From Sediminimonas sp. (GTDB taxonomy: Bacteria; Pseudomonadota; Alphaproteobacteria; Rhodobacterales; Rhodobacteraceae): a stretch of 64,000 nt of DNA. The stretch spans positions 17,528 to 81,527 of the forward strand of contig NZ_JAGXFK010000021.1 of NCBI RefSeq assembly GCF_024637375.1, in the 5' to 3' direction. Numbering within the stretch: position 1 is the first letter of the stretch; each line of letters starts with the position of its first letter. The position numbers and the translations under genes were made by a program. A model generated the notes under the pieces. That model was not told where the DNA came from. It saw only the letters and a program-made list of their open reading frames with translations, and made no database searches. Positions 36,369 through 45,155 of the stretch are shown here, one piece after another.

Positions 36369-37025
36369 TCAATCGCGGCGCGATCCCTCCTTCGCGGCCT
36401 GCCGCGCAAGCGCGTCCTCCAGGTCGCCATAGCCCGTGAACCGGCGCTCGAAAGCCAGCCCCAGCCGCTCGGCGCAGTGGCGGGCCTTCCCGGTCAGCGC
36501 CGGGTCGTCGGTCTGGGCCTGGTAGACCAGTTTCTCGTAATTTCCGAAATACACCTCGCGCAACTGCGGGTGCCGGTCGAGCCCCAGCGGCCGGATCACG
36601 AAGGCGTCGAACTGGCGCACCAGGAAATCGGTCAGGTAAAAGGCCGTCGCCTCGTCGCGGGCCGCGAAGGCGGCGTTGCCTTCGAAGAAACTGTAACAGT
36701 GCGGCCCTTCGAGCATCTCGACGCCCAACTCGTCGCAGGTGCGTGCCAGTTGGCCACCGGTGCCGCAATCGCCGTAAGCGACGAAAATCCGCTCATAGCT
36801 CGCGCGGTGGCGCGCCACCATGTCGCGCACCGCGGGGGCGATGCGCTCGGGGTGGTTGTGCAGGATCGCGGGCAGGCAGGCCAGGTCCAGATGATGCAGC
36901 CCGTTGGCGTCGCGGATTGCCACGATCTCGCGTGCCAGCGCCCCGCAGGCCACCACCAGAACCCGCCCCGCCCGCGCGGGCGGCAGGCCCTCGCGGGTCA
37001 GAGTGGTGTCGCTGGGCAGGGTCAT
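36369..37025 (-). CDS. DUF1638 domain protein
   Basis: 218 residues. The family pattern is visible in VLVVACGALAREIVAI, the HLDLACLPAILHN segment, and IFVAYGDCGTGGQLAR with a conserved Cys and Asp. DUF1638 proteins often lie beside corrinoid proteins and methyltransferases, as here (a corrinoid protein 34 nt upstream on the same strand). That suggests a role in methylamine/betaine-type methyl transfer or in handling the corrinoid protein, but no activity is established that I know of. Confidence 0.88.
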   Translation of the reverse strand: MTLPSDTTLTREGLPPARAGRVLVVACGALAREIVAIRDANGLHHLDLACLPAILHNHPERIAPAVRDMVARHRASYERIFVAYGDCGTGGQLARTCDELGVEMLEGPHCYSFFEGNAAFAARDEATAFYLTDFLVRQFDAFVIRPLGLDRHPQLREVYFGNYEKLVYQAQTDDPALTGKARHCAERLGLAFERRFTGYGDLEDALARQAAKEGSRRD

Positions 37026-37059
37026 GCGCGGGGGCCTCCTGCGCGTGGCGGGGCGCTGT

Positions 37060-37770
37060 TCAGGCGCCGACGCTGACGCCCTGGTTGTGCTTGCGTGACA
37101 TGTAGTCCTTGGCGGTCTCGACGGCCACGGCGGCGTCGCGGCAATAGGCGTCGGCGCCGATGGCGCGGCCGAATTCCTCGTTCAGCGGCGCGCCGCCGAC
37201 CAGTACCACGTATTCCTCGCGCAGCCCCTTTTCGATCATCGTGTCGATCACGACTTTCATGTAGGGCATGGTGGTGGTCAACAGCGCCGACATGCCCAGG
37301 ATATCGGGTTGCTCGGTCTCCAGCGCCTCGAGGTAGTTCTCGACCGGGTTGTTGATGCCCAGATCGACGACCTCGAAACCGGCGCCTTCCATCATCATCG
37401 ACACCAGGTTCTTGCCGATGTCGTGGATGTCGCCCTTGACGGTGCCGATCACCATCTTGCCCATGCGCGGGGCGCCGGTTTCGGCCAGCAGCGGCTTGAG
37501 GATGTACATGCCGCCCTTCATCGCGTTGGCCGCCAGCAGCACCTCGGGCACGAACAGGATACCGTCGCGGAAATCCTTGCCGACGACGGTCATGCCGCCC
37601 ACCAGCGCCTCGGTCAGTATCCTGTAGGGCGCCCAGCCGCGTTCCAGCAGGATGTTGACGCCTTCCTCGATCTCGTCCCTCAGGCCGTCATAGAGGTCGT
37701 CGAACATCTGTTGAACGAGTTCGTCGTCGTCCAGTTCGGAAAGGATCAGCTCGTCTTCTTCATCCGACAT
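37060..37770 (-). CDS. Corrinoid (B12-binding) methyltransferase subunit
   Basis: 236 residues from ATG 37768-37770. An acidic N-terminal helical cap domain (about 15-100, with VPEVLLAANAMKGGM) precedes a Rossmann B12-binding domain carrying the DIHDIGKN motif; the His is the lower axial cobalt ligand. This is the MtbC/MtgC-like architecture that shuttles a methyl group between a substrate-specific methyltransferase and a methyl acceptor. It lies beside a homocysteine S-methyltransferase-like gene and DUF1638, consistent with one methyl transfer unit. The methyl donor is not shown by sequence. Confidence 0.9.
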   Translation of the reverse strand: MSDEEDELILSELDDDELVQQMFDDLYDGLRDEIEEGVNILLERGWAPYRILTEALVGGMTVVGKDFRDGILFVPEVLLAANAMKGGMYILKPLLAETGAPRMGKMVIGTVKGDIHDIGKNLVSMMMEGAGFEVVDLGINNPVENYLEALETEQPDILGMSALLTTTMPYMKVVIDTMIEKGLREEYVVLVGGAPLNEEFGRAIGADAYCRDAAVAVETAKDYMSRKHNQGVSVGA

Positions 37771-37949
37771 GGGATATCCCCTGCTTTGGGCGCGGGCGCC
37801 GCGCGCGACTTGTGCCTGCCCCTGCTTTGGCCATTTTGTCGCATCCGCACTGTCCGGATTGCGACATGCGCGCACCCGCAACCGACTTCGGGCGGCAAAT
37901 GCCGCTCACCGGGGGTAAATTCTGCTTGTCTGCGTGGGGGTTGCGCGGA

Positions 37950-38975
37950 TCAGCCGCGCCGCCGGCGGCGCCCGCCGCCACGGCGCGGCGCCGGTTCTTC
38001 GCCCGCGTCGCCGGTGCCTTCGGTGGCCGACGAGAACGGCCCCAGCGCCTGCGTGATCTGTTCCAGCGTCGGGCGCGGACCGCGCGGGCGCGTCTCCAGC
38101 GCCAGGCGCATCTTCTCCAGGTGCGCGGGCATGGTGCCGCAGCAGCCCCCGATGATGGTGGCGCCGCAGTCGCGGGCCATCGCGGCGTAATCGGCCATCA
38201 GGTCGGGCGTGCCGTCATAGTGGATATGGCCGTCGTGGTATTTGGGGATGCCGGCGTTGCCCTTGGCGATGATCGGACGCTCGGCCCCTTGTGCGGCGAA
38301 TCCCAACACCGTGCGCAGCAGGTCCGATGCACCGGTTCCGCAATTGGCGCCGTAAGCCAGCGGCGGGTTGTCGAGCCCCTCGACGATCGCCACCATGTCG
38401 GCGCTGGTCAGGCCCATCATGGTGCGCCCGGCTGTGTCGAAGCTCATGGTGCCGCACCACGCCATCCCGGCCAGCCGGAACGCCTCGGCGGCGGCGCGGT
38501 ATTCCTCGGGCGCCGAGATGGTCTCCAGCCATGCGACGTCGGCGCCGCCCGCCTTGAGCCCCTCGGCCTGTTCGTGGAACATCTCGACCGCCAGCGCGTG
38601 GGTCATCACGCCCATGGGTTCGAATATCTCGCCAGTGGGGCCGACCGACCCGGCCACCACCACCGGGCGTCCGGCGGCGTCGGCCACCTCGCGGCCCAGC
38701 TCCGCGGCGATGCGCGACAGCTCAAAGGCACGCTTTTGCGCGCCGTGCAGTTTCAGCCGGCTGGCATTGCCGCCGAAGGAGTTGGTCAGGAAGATGTCAC
38801 TGCCCGCGTCCACCGCGCCGCGGTAAAGCGTGCGGATGCGCTCGGGGTGGGTGTCGTTCCACAACTCGGGAGCCTCGCCCGATTGCAACCCCATATTGAA
38901 CAGGTTGGTCCCCGTGGCGCCGTCGGCCATCAGCCAGTCGCGGGTATCGAGAAGGCGGGAAAGGGCATCGGTCAT
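37950..38975 (-). CDS. Homocysteine S-methyltransferase domain protein (betaine-homocysteine methyltransferase-like)
   Basis: 341 residues from ATG 38973-38975. The N-terminal WLMADGATGTNLFNMG motif is the start of the BHMT/MetH-type TIM barrel. Zn-binding cysteines are present in GANCGTGAS and the adjacent pair GGCCGTMPAHL near the C-terminus. A basic Arg/Gly-rich tail ends the protein. It transfers a methyl group to homocysteine to give methionine, with betaine or the neighbouring methyl-corrinoid protein as donor. It is 179 bp upstream of that corrinoid gene on the same strand. Confidence 0.9.
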   Translation of the reverse strand: MTDALSRLLDTRDWLMADGATGTNLFNMGLQSGEAPELWNDTHPERIRTLYRGAVDAGSDIFLTNSFGGNASRLKLHGAQKRAFELSRIAAELGREVADAAGRPVVVAGSVGPTGEIFEPMGVMTHALAVEMFHEQAEGLKAGGADVAWLETISAPEEYRAAAEAFRLAGMAWCGTMSFDTAGRTMMGLTSADMVAIVEGLDNPPLAYGANCGTGASDLLRTVLGFAAQGAERPIIAKGNAGIPKYHDGHIHYDGTPDLMADYAAMARDCGATIIGGCCGTMPAHLEKMRLALETRPRGPRPTLEQITQALGPFSSATEGTGDAGEEPAPRRGGGRRRRRG

Positions 38976-39089
38976 GGCGCGATCCTGATCGGCTCGGACC
39001 CCCACGTGCGGCGGGCATCAAATCGGGTTTCGCCCGCGGCGCGAGACGGAAGCGTGCCCCGGAGACAGCGGCGCGCAGATGAGCGGCGT

Positions 39090-39404
39090 TCAGTGCTCCT
39101 TGACGAGCTGGCCCTTTGCCTCGCGCAGGAACTCTTCCATCTTGGCGCGGATCTGGGCCTCGTCGGCGCGCCCGCCCAGATCGCCGGCGACCTTGCGCAC
39201 GACATCCTCGTGACCGGCTTCCTGGAAATCGGCCTTGATGACTTCGGCGGCGTAGGTCTGGGCTTCCGCGCCGGTCTTGCCCAGAAGCTCGGCCGCCCAC
39301 AGGCCCAACAGCTTGTTGCGCCGGGCCTCGGCCTTGAACTGCATTTCGGCGTCATGGGCGAATTTGTTTTCGAACGCGTTTTCGCGGTCGTCGAAGGTGC
39401 TCAT
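39090..39404 (-). CDS. ATPase inhibitor subunit zeta (DUF1476)
   Basis: 104 residues, predicted four-helix protein. The N-terminal MSTFDDRENAFENKFAHDAE is the diagnostic DUF1476 start, followed by FKAEARRNKLLGLWAAELLG. In Paracoccus denitrificans this zeta subunit binds the F1-ATPase and blocks ATP hydrolysis, mainly through its N-terminus. It stands alone, divergent from purC, as is usual in alphaproteobacteria. Confidence 0.93.
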   Translation of the reverse strand: MSTFDDRENAFENKFAHDAEMQFKAEARRNKLLGLWAAELLGKTGAEAQTYAAEVIKADFQEAGHEDVVRKVAGDLGGRADEAQIRAKMEEFLREAKGQLVKEH

Positions 39405-39557
39405 GGTCCGGTCCTCGGATCAGATTGACGTTCCCCCTGATATGCCTGCCGCGAGGCTTGGGCGCAAGGGGCTGCATCTTGCGGCGGGCGGGCCCTTGAA
39501 CTATGAGATGCGGCAAGGGCGCGGGGACTCATCCCCGCAAACAGCGACGGAGTGGCC

Positions 39558-40322
39558 ATGGCGCGGCGCAAGAAGATCTACGAGGGCAAGGCGAAAATCC
39601 TGTACGAGGGCCCCGAACCAGGCACCATCGTGCAGTATTTCAAGGACGATGCCACCGCCTTCAACGCCCAGAAGCACGACGTGATCGAGGGCAAGGGGGT
39701 GCTCAACAACCTGTTGTCCGAATTCTTCATGACCGGGCTGGGCAATGTCGGGGTGCCGACGCATTTCATCAAGCGCATGAACATGCGCGAACAGATGGTG
39801 CGCGCCTGCGAGATCGTGCCGCTGGAAATCATCGTGCGCAATTACGCCGCCGGGTCGCTGGCCAAGCGGCTGGGCCTGGACGAGGGCGGGCAACTGCCAC
39901 GCCCGATCGTGGAATACTGCCTCAAGGACGATGCGCTTGGCGATCCGCTGGTCAGCGAGGAACACATCGCCGCCTTCGGGTGGGCCAGCCAGCAGGACAT
40001 GGACGACATTCTCAGCCTGGCGCTGCGGGTCAACGATTTTCTCAGCGGGGTGCTGTTCGGTGTCGGTATCCGGCTGGCGGATTTCAAGATCGAGGTCGGG
40101 CGCGTCTATGACGGCGATTTCCAGCGCCTGATCCTCGCCGATGAAATCAGCCCCGATTCGTGCCGCCTTTGGGATATCGAGACCGGCCAGAAGCTCGACA
40201 AGGACGTGTTCCGGCGCGATCTGGGTAGTCTGACCGACGCCTATACCGAGGTCGCGCGGCGGCTGGGCGTGCTGCCCCGGGGCGGCGCCACGCCGATGGC
40301 CAAGCCGACGCTGATCAACTGA
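39558..40322 (+). CDS. purC: Phosphoribosylaminoimidazole-succinocarboxamide synthase
   Basis: 254 residues. SAICAR synthetase of purine synthesis (CAIR + aspartate + ATP). Starts [16 protein letters not shown]; conserved [15 protein letters not shown] and [16 protein letters not shown] motifs are intact. ATG at 39558 has GGAG 6 nt upstream; the in-frame GTG at 39552 is less likely. Followed after 14 nt by purS, then purQ, making a purine operon. Confidence 0.97.
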   Translation: MARRKKIYEGKAKILYEGPEPGTIVQYFKDDATAFNAQKHDVIEGKGVLNNLLSEFFMTGLGNVGVPTHFIKRMNMREQMVRACEIVPLEIIVRNYAAGSLAKRLGLDEGGQLPRPIVEYCLKDDALGDPLVSEEHIAAFGWASQQDMDDILSLALRVNDFLSGVLFGVGIRLADFKIEVGRVYDGDFQRLILADEISPDSCRLWDIETGQKLDKDVFRRDLGSLTDAYTEVARRLGVLPRGGATPMAKPTLIN

Positions 40323-40336
40323 AGGGGACTCCACCG

Positions 40337-40576
40337 ATGAAGGCACGCGTGCATGTGATGCTCAAGACCGGCGTCCTGGACCCACAGGGCGAGGCGGTGC
40401 GCCACGCGCTGGGCAGCCTCGGCTTCGACGGGGTCGAAGGCGTGCGCCAGGGCAAGGTGATCGAGCTGGACCTGGCCGAGACGGACCCAACCCGCGCCGA
40501 GGCGCAGGTGCGCGACATGTGCGAGCGGTTGCTGGCCAACACCGTGATCGAAAGCTACACGGTGGAACTGACCTGA
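40337..40576 (+). CDS. purS: Phosphoribosylformylglycinamidine synthase subunit PurS
   Basis: 79 residues, an obligate small subunit that bridges PurL and PurQ in the three-part FGAM synthase. The sequence KARVHVMLKTGVLDPQGEAV is typical, as is the C-terminal ANTVIESYTVEL. AAGGGGA precedes the start. The next gene, purQ, is 356 bp away, an unusually large gap for subunits of one enzyme. Confidence 0.95.
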   Translation: MKARVHVMLKTGVLDPQGEAVRHALGSLGFDGVEGVRQGKVIELDLAETDPTRAEAQVRDMCERLLANTVIESYTVELT

Positions 40577-40932
40577 GGGGCGGCTGCCGGTCCGCTTTGC
40601 GGGACGGAGCTGCCGTTCGCAGCGGTCGCCAAGCCGTGCATCACCGGGCCGTGGTGCGGCGATCCAACGTTCGTGCGGCAGCACTTTATGTTTGCATAAT
40701 CCGAAAAAGATCAAAGTGTTGCGCAGGCGCCAACCAAATCGCCGTGCCGGGGGGCGGCCCGGCGATGCGCGGCGGCGCGTTCCGCGCCTTGATTCCGCGC
40801 ATGGGTAACGGACATTATTGGTACCTGGCCCCATCTCCCGCACTCCGCGCCGCGTGCCGCACCTCCCCGTGATGGACAAGCACGTCGCAGCGCGCTAGAG
40901 CATCGCCACAGCATCAACAGAGGGTCCTTGTC
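40577..40932. other. 356-bp intergenic region between purS and purQ
   Basis: No convincing gene is visible. It contains family 2 repeat copy B at 40767-40809, an A+T-richer stretch around 40680-40720 (a possible purQ promoter), and GC-rich hairpin-prone sequence near 40745-40765. The purQ ribosome binding site AGAGGG is at the right edge. Confidence 0.5.
40767..40809 (-). repeat. Dispersed intergenic repeat, family 2, copy B
   Basis: Inverted copy of 26118-26160. On the minus strand it reads GCGCGGAATCAAGGCGCGGA and onward, with 22 identical terminal bases and 31 of 34 matching overall. It contains the GGCGCG-GAA-CGCGCC hairpin and ends in GCCGCGC. It sits in the large purS-purQ gap. Confidence 0.55.
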
Positions 40933-41601
40933 ATGCGCGCGGCTGTCATCGTCTTTCCCGGCTCCAACTGCGACCGTGATCTTGCCGTTGCCCTTGAGCG
41001 GGCGGGCGCGCGGGTGTCCATGGTGTGGCACAAGGATACCGAACTGCCCGCCGGTATCGACCTTGTCGCGATCCCCGGCGGGTTCTCGTTCGGTGATTAC
41101 CTGCGCTGCGGGGCGATCGCCGCCAACTCGCCCATCTGCCGCTCGGTGGTGGCGCATGCCGAACGCGGCGGCCACGTCCTGGGCATCTGCAACGGCTTTC
41201 AGGTGCTGACCGAAACCGGCCTGCTGCCCGGCGCGCTGATGCGCAATGCAGGGCTCAAGTTCATCTGCCGGCGCACCGAACTGCGGGTCGAGACGACCGA
41301 CAGCCCGTTCACCTCGGGCTATGCGCCGGGGCAGGTGATCGACATCCCCGTTGCGCACCACGAGGGCAACTACACCGCCGGCCCGGATCTGGTGGCGCGG
41401 CTGCGCGACGCGGATCGCATCGCCTTTACCTATTGCGACAACCTCAACGGATCGGTCGCCGATATCGCCGGAATCCTCAGCGAAAACCGCCGCGTTCTGG
41501 GCATGATGCCGCATCCCGAACGCGCCGCCGACGCGGGCCACGGCGGCACCGATGGGGCGATCCTGTTCGATTCGGTGGTCGCGCAGATGGCGACGGCCTG
41601 A
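40933..41601 (+). CDS. purQ: Phosphoribosylformylglycinamidine synthase subunit PurQ
   Basis: 222 residues, the glutaminase subunit of FGAM synthase. Class I amidotransferase signature: [19 protein letters not shown] with the nucleophilic Cys, and MMPHPERA carrying the His-Glu pair. Starts [16 protein letters not shown] as usual. AGAGGG lies about 8 nt before the ATG. It completes purC-purS-purQ; the large PurL subunit is not in this window. Confidence 0.97.
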   Translation: MRAAVIVFPGSNCDRDLAVALERAGARVSMVWHKDTELPAGIDLVAIPGGFSFGDYLRCGAIAANSPICRSVVAHAERGGHVLGICNGFQVLTETGLLPGALMRNAGLKFICRRTELRVETTDSPFTSGYAPGQVIDIPVAHHEGNYTAGPDLVARLRDADRIAFTYCDNLNGSVADIAGILSENRRVLGMMPHPERAADAGHGGTDGAILFDSVVAQMATA

Positions 41602-41637
41602 CTTGAGCCGCCGGCGCGCAGGGCGTACACATAGCCG

Positions 41638-43407
41638 ATGGCGCGCACGAGCTTAACCGAACAAACTGCGGACGGTCCGCGCACCGTAAGCTGGCGGGCG
41701 CGGCTGGCGCTGGGCCTGCTGCTGGTACTGGCAGTGGTGACGGTGGTGGTGAGCAACCGTTTCCTGACCGAACGCTTCACCAGCGACACCCGCAACCGCG
41801 CCGAATTGCGGCTGGCGCTTTACGGCGGCAACCTGATGAGCGAGCTGCGCCGCAACGCTATCGTGCCGCAGCTTCTGGCGCGCGACCCGACGCTGATCGC
41901 GGCGCTTGCCACCTCGGATTTCTCGCAGTCGACGCAGCGGCTGCTGTCGTTCGTCGAGGAAATCGGCGCCGCATCGCTGATGCTGCTCGACCGCGACGGG
42001 CGCGCCGTGGCCGCCACCGACCGCAACCGCCTGGGCTCGCAGCACCGCAGCGCCTCCTATTTCGTCGATGCGCTGCGCTCGCGCGATACGCTTTTCAGCG
42101 TCGGCGAGCGCGAAAGCGGTGGCTACCGGTTCACCTATTCGCGCCGGATCGAGCAGCGGGGCGAGGTTCACGGCGTGATCCTTGTCGAGGTGGACCTGCG
42201 CAAGTTCGAACAGGACTGGAAGGGCATTTCCGACGCGGTGCTGGTCACGGACAGCTCCGGGATGATCATCTTGGCGACCGAGCCGCGCTGGCGTGGCCTG
42301 ACCGAGGAGCGCGCGCTGGCGCGGGCCCCGGCCGAAAGCGCCATCGAGCGCGCCATCCAGGCCACTGCCGACTGGACCGCCGAGCGTGCCGATGCCTACC
42401 TGGGCGGTGAGGCGGTGATGCGGGTCGAATCGCGGCTGCCATTCCGAGGCTGGCGGATCGCCAGCTTCACCACCTATGACAGCGTGCGCGAGAAGGTGAA
42501 CGGCGTCCTGGCGCTGGAAATCATGGGATTCGCGGTGCTGTTCGCGCTGGCATTCTATTTCCTGTCGCGCCGCACGGCAGTGCGCATGGCGCTGTTCCAG
42601 CGCGAATCGGCGGAGCTCCGCCGGTTGAACGCGCGGCTACAGCGTGAAATCGCCGAGCGCGAGCGGGTCCAGGAAACCCTTGCCGAGGCCGAGCAGACGC
42701 TTGCCCAAAGCTCCAAGCTGGCGGTTCTGGGCGAAATGTCGGCGGCTGTCAGCCACGAGTTGAACCAGCCGCTGGCGGCGATGAAAACCTACCTGGCCGG
42801 CGCCCGGCTGCTGGTGCAGCGCAACCGCGCCGACGAGGCGCTGTCGGCCTTCCAGCGTATCGACGACCTGATCGGGCGGATGGGGGCCATTACCCGGCAG
42901 CTGAAGTCCTATGCGCGCAAGGGCGGGGACGTGTTCGAACCCGTCGACCTGCGCGACGCGGTCGCGGCATCGCTTTCGATGATGGAACCGCAGCTCAAAC
43001 AGCGCAGCGTTCGCATCAGCCGCGCGTTACCGGCCCACCCGGTGCGCGTGATGGGCGACCGCGTTCGTATCGAGCAGGTGTTGGTCAACCTGTTGCGCAA
43101 CGCCCTGGACGCCACCCACGGCGAGGCGGAACCGCAGATCGACATCATCCTGGCAGCGGGCGAAACCGCGTCGCTGAGCGTGCGCGACAACGGCCCCGGG
43201 ATCGCGGATCTGGAGTCCCTGTTCGAACCCTTCTATACCACCAAGAAGCCCGGCGACGGGGTCGGCCTGGGGCTGGCGATCTCGTCGGGGATCGTCGCCG
43301 ACATGGGCGGACGGCTGATCGCCCGAAATGCCGAGGGCGGGGGGGCTGTATTCGAGATGCAATTGCCTATCTTGACTGATGATGCAGAAACAGAAGCGGC
43401 GGAGTAG
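41638..43407 (+). CDS. DctB-like sensor histidine kinase
   Basis: 589 residues. Two membrane segments (about 24-44 and 289-312) flank a periplasmic double-PAS/Cache-like sensor domain, followed by a coiled-coil linker, the HisKA dimerisation helix with His373 in SHELNQPLAAMKTYL, and an HATPase domain (NLLRNALDATHG N-box, DNGPGI, GVGLGLAISSGIV). The linkage and domain order match C4-dicarboxylate sensors (DctB). No dctP/Q/M transporter genes are adjacent, so the ligand is unproved. The regulator gene starts 3 nt later. Confidence 0.9.
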   Translation: MARTSLTEQTADGPRTVSWRARLALGLLLVLAVVTVVVSNRFLTERFTSDTRNRAELRLALYGGNLMSELRRNAIVPQLLARDPTLIAALATSDFSQSTQRLLSFVEEIGAASLMLLDRDGRAVAATDRNRLGSQHRSASYFVDALRSRDTLFSVGERESGGYRFTYSRRIEQRGEVHGVILVEVDLRKFEQDWKGISDAVLVTDSSGMIILATEPRWRGLTEERALARAPAESAIERAIQATADWTAERADAYLGGEAVMRVESRLPFRGWRIASFTTYDSVREKVNGVLALEIMGFAVLFALAFYFLSRRTAVRMALFQRESAELRRLNARLQREIAERERVQETLAEAEQTLAQSSKLAVLGEMSAAVSHELNQPLAAMKTYLAGARLLVQRNRADEALSAFQRIDDLIGRMGAITRQLKSYARKGGDVFEPVDLRDAVAASLSMMEPQLKQRSVRISRALPAHPVRVMGDRVRIEQVLVNLLRNALDATHGEAEPQIDIILAAGETASLSVRDNGPGIADLESLFEPFYTTKKPGDGVGLGLAISSGIVADMGGRLIARNAEGGGAVFEMQLPILTDDAETEAAE

Positions 43408-43410
43408 CCC

Positions 43411-44745
43411 ATGTCGAAAGTGATGAAGATCGCCATCGTGGATGACGAACAGGACATGCGGCAATCGATCAGCCAGTGGCTGGCGCTGTCGGGGTTCGAC
43501 ACCGAGATATACGCGGGCGCCGAAGAGGCGCTCAGGGCGCTCGGCCCCGATTACCCCGGCATCGTGATCACCGACATCCGTATGCCCGGCATGGACGGGA
43601 TGCAGTTGCTCAAGAAGCTGATGGCGACCGACAGCGCGCTGCCGGTGATCATGATCACTGGGCACGGCGACGTGCCCATGGCGGTCGAGGCAATGCGCCT
43701 GGGCGCCCATGATTTTCTTGAAAAGCCGTTCAACCCCGAACGCATGACCGAGCTGGCCAAGCAGGCGGTCGCGGCGCGGCGGCTGACGCTGGACAACCGC
43801 GCGCTCAGGCGCGAGTTGTCGCATGGCGAGCATATCATGAACAAGCTCATCGGCTCCAGCAGCAGCATGGAACGCCTGCGCGAGGACATCCTGGACCTCG
43901 GCCAGGCCGATGGCCATGTCCTGATCGACGGCGAAACCGGCACCGGCAAGACGCTGGTGGCGCACGCGCTGCACGCGGTCGGCTCGCGCTCGGGGCGCAA
44001 GTTCGTGTTGGTGGCCTGTGGCGCGCTGGAAGAGGAGGCGCTGACGCGGCGCCTGTTCGGGCCGGTGCTGCCAGACGAAAGCCGCCTGCCCGCGGTCGAA
44101 GAGGCGCGCGGCGGCACCTTGGTGCTGGAAGGGGTCGAAACCCTTTCGGACGCGCAGCAGGAGCGCCTTCTGGGCGTCATCAACGAGCAGGGCGCGCCGC
44201 CCGAGACGCGCATCATCGCCATTTCCAATCTTCAGGACGAGGGGCGCACCAGCGAGGACGCCCTGCGCGCCGACCTGTTCTACCGGATGGCGTCGTTGCG
44301 CATGACCCTGCCGCCGTTGCGCGCGCGCGGCGAGGACATCCTGACCCTTTTCAACCGCTTCGCCGAGCAGTTCTCGGAGGAATATGGCTGCGACGCGCTC
44401 ACCGTCAGCGCGCAGGAGGCAGCGCAACTGTTGCAGGCGCCGTGGCCCGGCAACGTGCGCCAGCTCATCAACGTGGCCGAACGCGCGGTGCTGCAATCGC
44501 GCCGCGGGCAGGGGACGATCACCTCGCTGCTGATGAGCGACAACGACGAGATGGCGCCGGTGATGACCACCGAGGGCAAGCCGCTCAAGGAATATGTCGA
44601 GGCGTTCGAGCGCATGCTCATCGACAACACCATGCGCCGCCACAAGGGCTCCATCGCGGCGGTGATGGACGAGCTGTGCCTGCCACGCCGGACGTTGAAC
44701 GAAAAGATGGCAAAGTACGGTTTGCACCGGTCGGATTATACCTGA
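43411..44745 (+). CDS. DctD-like response regulator with degenerate sigma54 activation domain
   Basis: 444 residues. Receiver domain 1-~120 with phosphoacceptor Asp55 (ITDIRMPGMDG). The AAA+ region follows: Walker A GETGTGKT at 174-181, but at 215-235 the sequence LFG-PVLPDESRLPAVEEAR-GG has no GAFTGA loop and is shorter than in sigma54 activators. The Walker B region reads GGTLVLEGVE instead of GGTLFLDEI. A C-terminal Fis-type helix-turn-helix (KGSIAAVMDELCLPRRTLNE) is intact. It may therefore regulate without sigma54, as known for R. capsulatus NtrC, which also lacks GAFTGA. Function inferred from the adjacent DctB-like kinase. Confidence 0.88.
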   Translation: MSKVMKIAIVDDEQDMRQSISQWLALSGFDTEIYAGAEEALRALGPDYPGIVITDIRMPGMDGMQLLKKLMATDSALPVIMITGHGDVPMAVEAMRLGAHDFLEKPFNPERMTELAKQAVAARRLTLDNRALRRELSHGEHIMNKLIGSSSSMERLREDILDLGQADGHVLIDGETGTGKTLVAHALHAVGSRSGRKFVLVACGALEEEALTRRLFGPVLPDESRLPAVEEARGGTLVLEGVETLSDAQQERLLGVINEQGAPPETRIIAISNLQDEGRTSEDALRADLFYRMASLRMTLPPLRARGEDILTLFNRFAEQFSEEYGCDALTVSAQEAAQLLQAPWPGNVRQLINVAERAVLQSRRGQGTITSLLMSDNDEMAPVMTTEGKPLKEYVEAFERMLIDNTMRRHKGSIAAVMDELCLPRRTLNEKMAKYGLHRSDYT

Positions 44746-45155
44746 ATGCCCCGGCCACCGGGCCGGGCGCACATTTTCACCATTGTAATTGGCCCTCCGC
44801 TGCCTTTATTGTCCCGCTAACGGCATGGGGTTTGCGACGACCTCGCCGCGAGAGTTTCGCTGTTTCAGACAATCGCAGGAATTACTTCCGCCACGCCTGA
44901 ACAGACCGATTGGACCCGGACACGGGCCACGAAAGCCCCTGCTGCCCGGAATGCGGCGCCGCAGGGAAGATAATGGGCGCTCCGCAAGCGGGCGTCGGAG
45001 AAGAAATGCGATGAGGCGCGCGAGAGCATCAGATCTTAGGGTGGAGTCCGTTCGCGGGCCCTCTCTCGACGCGCCCGGTTTCGCCCAGCCAGACATCAGC
45101 CGTATAGCCGTCGCCCCCTGCGGGCGAAGGCCGTGCCGCGATGCAGACGGAAATC
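44746..45155 (+). other. 410-bp leader region before rne
   Basis: No gene is supported. A GC-rich inverted repeat CCCGGCC-ACCG-GGCCGGG (about 44754-44771) may end the dctD-like transcript although no T-run follows. A TCGCCC-GGGCGA hairpin is near 45109-45127, just before the rne start. Long structured 5' leaders are known for rne in E. coli, where they mediate feedback control; a similar role here is only a possibility. Confidence 0.4.

Noticed and set aside
38976..39089. Possible SAM/SAH riboswitch before the homocysteine methyltransferase gene
   Set aside because: A GCGGGC-GCCCGC hairpin is present (about 39011-39037), but the conserved loop and pseudoknot sequences of SAM-II or SAM/SAH types are not visible.
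41638..44745. C4-dicarboxylate TRAP transporter linked to the two-component pair
   Set aside because: No dctP, dctQ or dctM gene is present in the window; only the regulators resemble DctB/DctD.
44754..44771. Inverted repeat after the DctD-like gene as a terminator
   Set aside because: Stem is good but is followed by GCGCACATTTT, not an adjacent T-run; noted only as a possibility in the leader entry.
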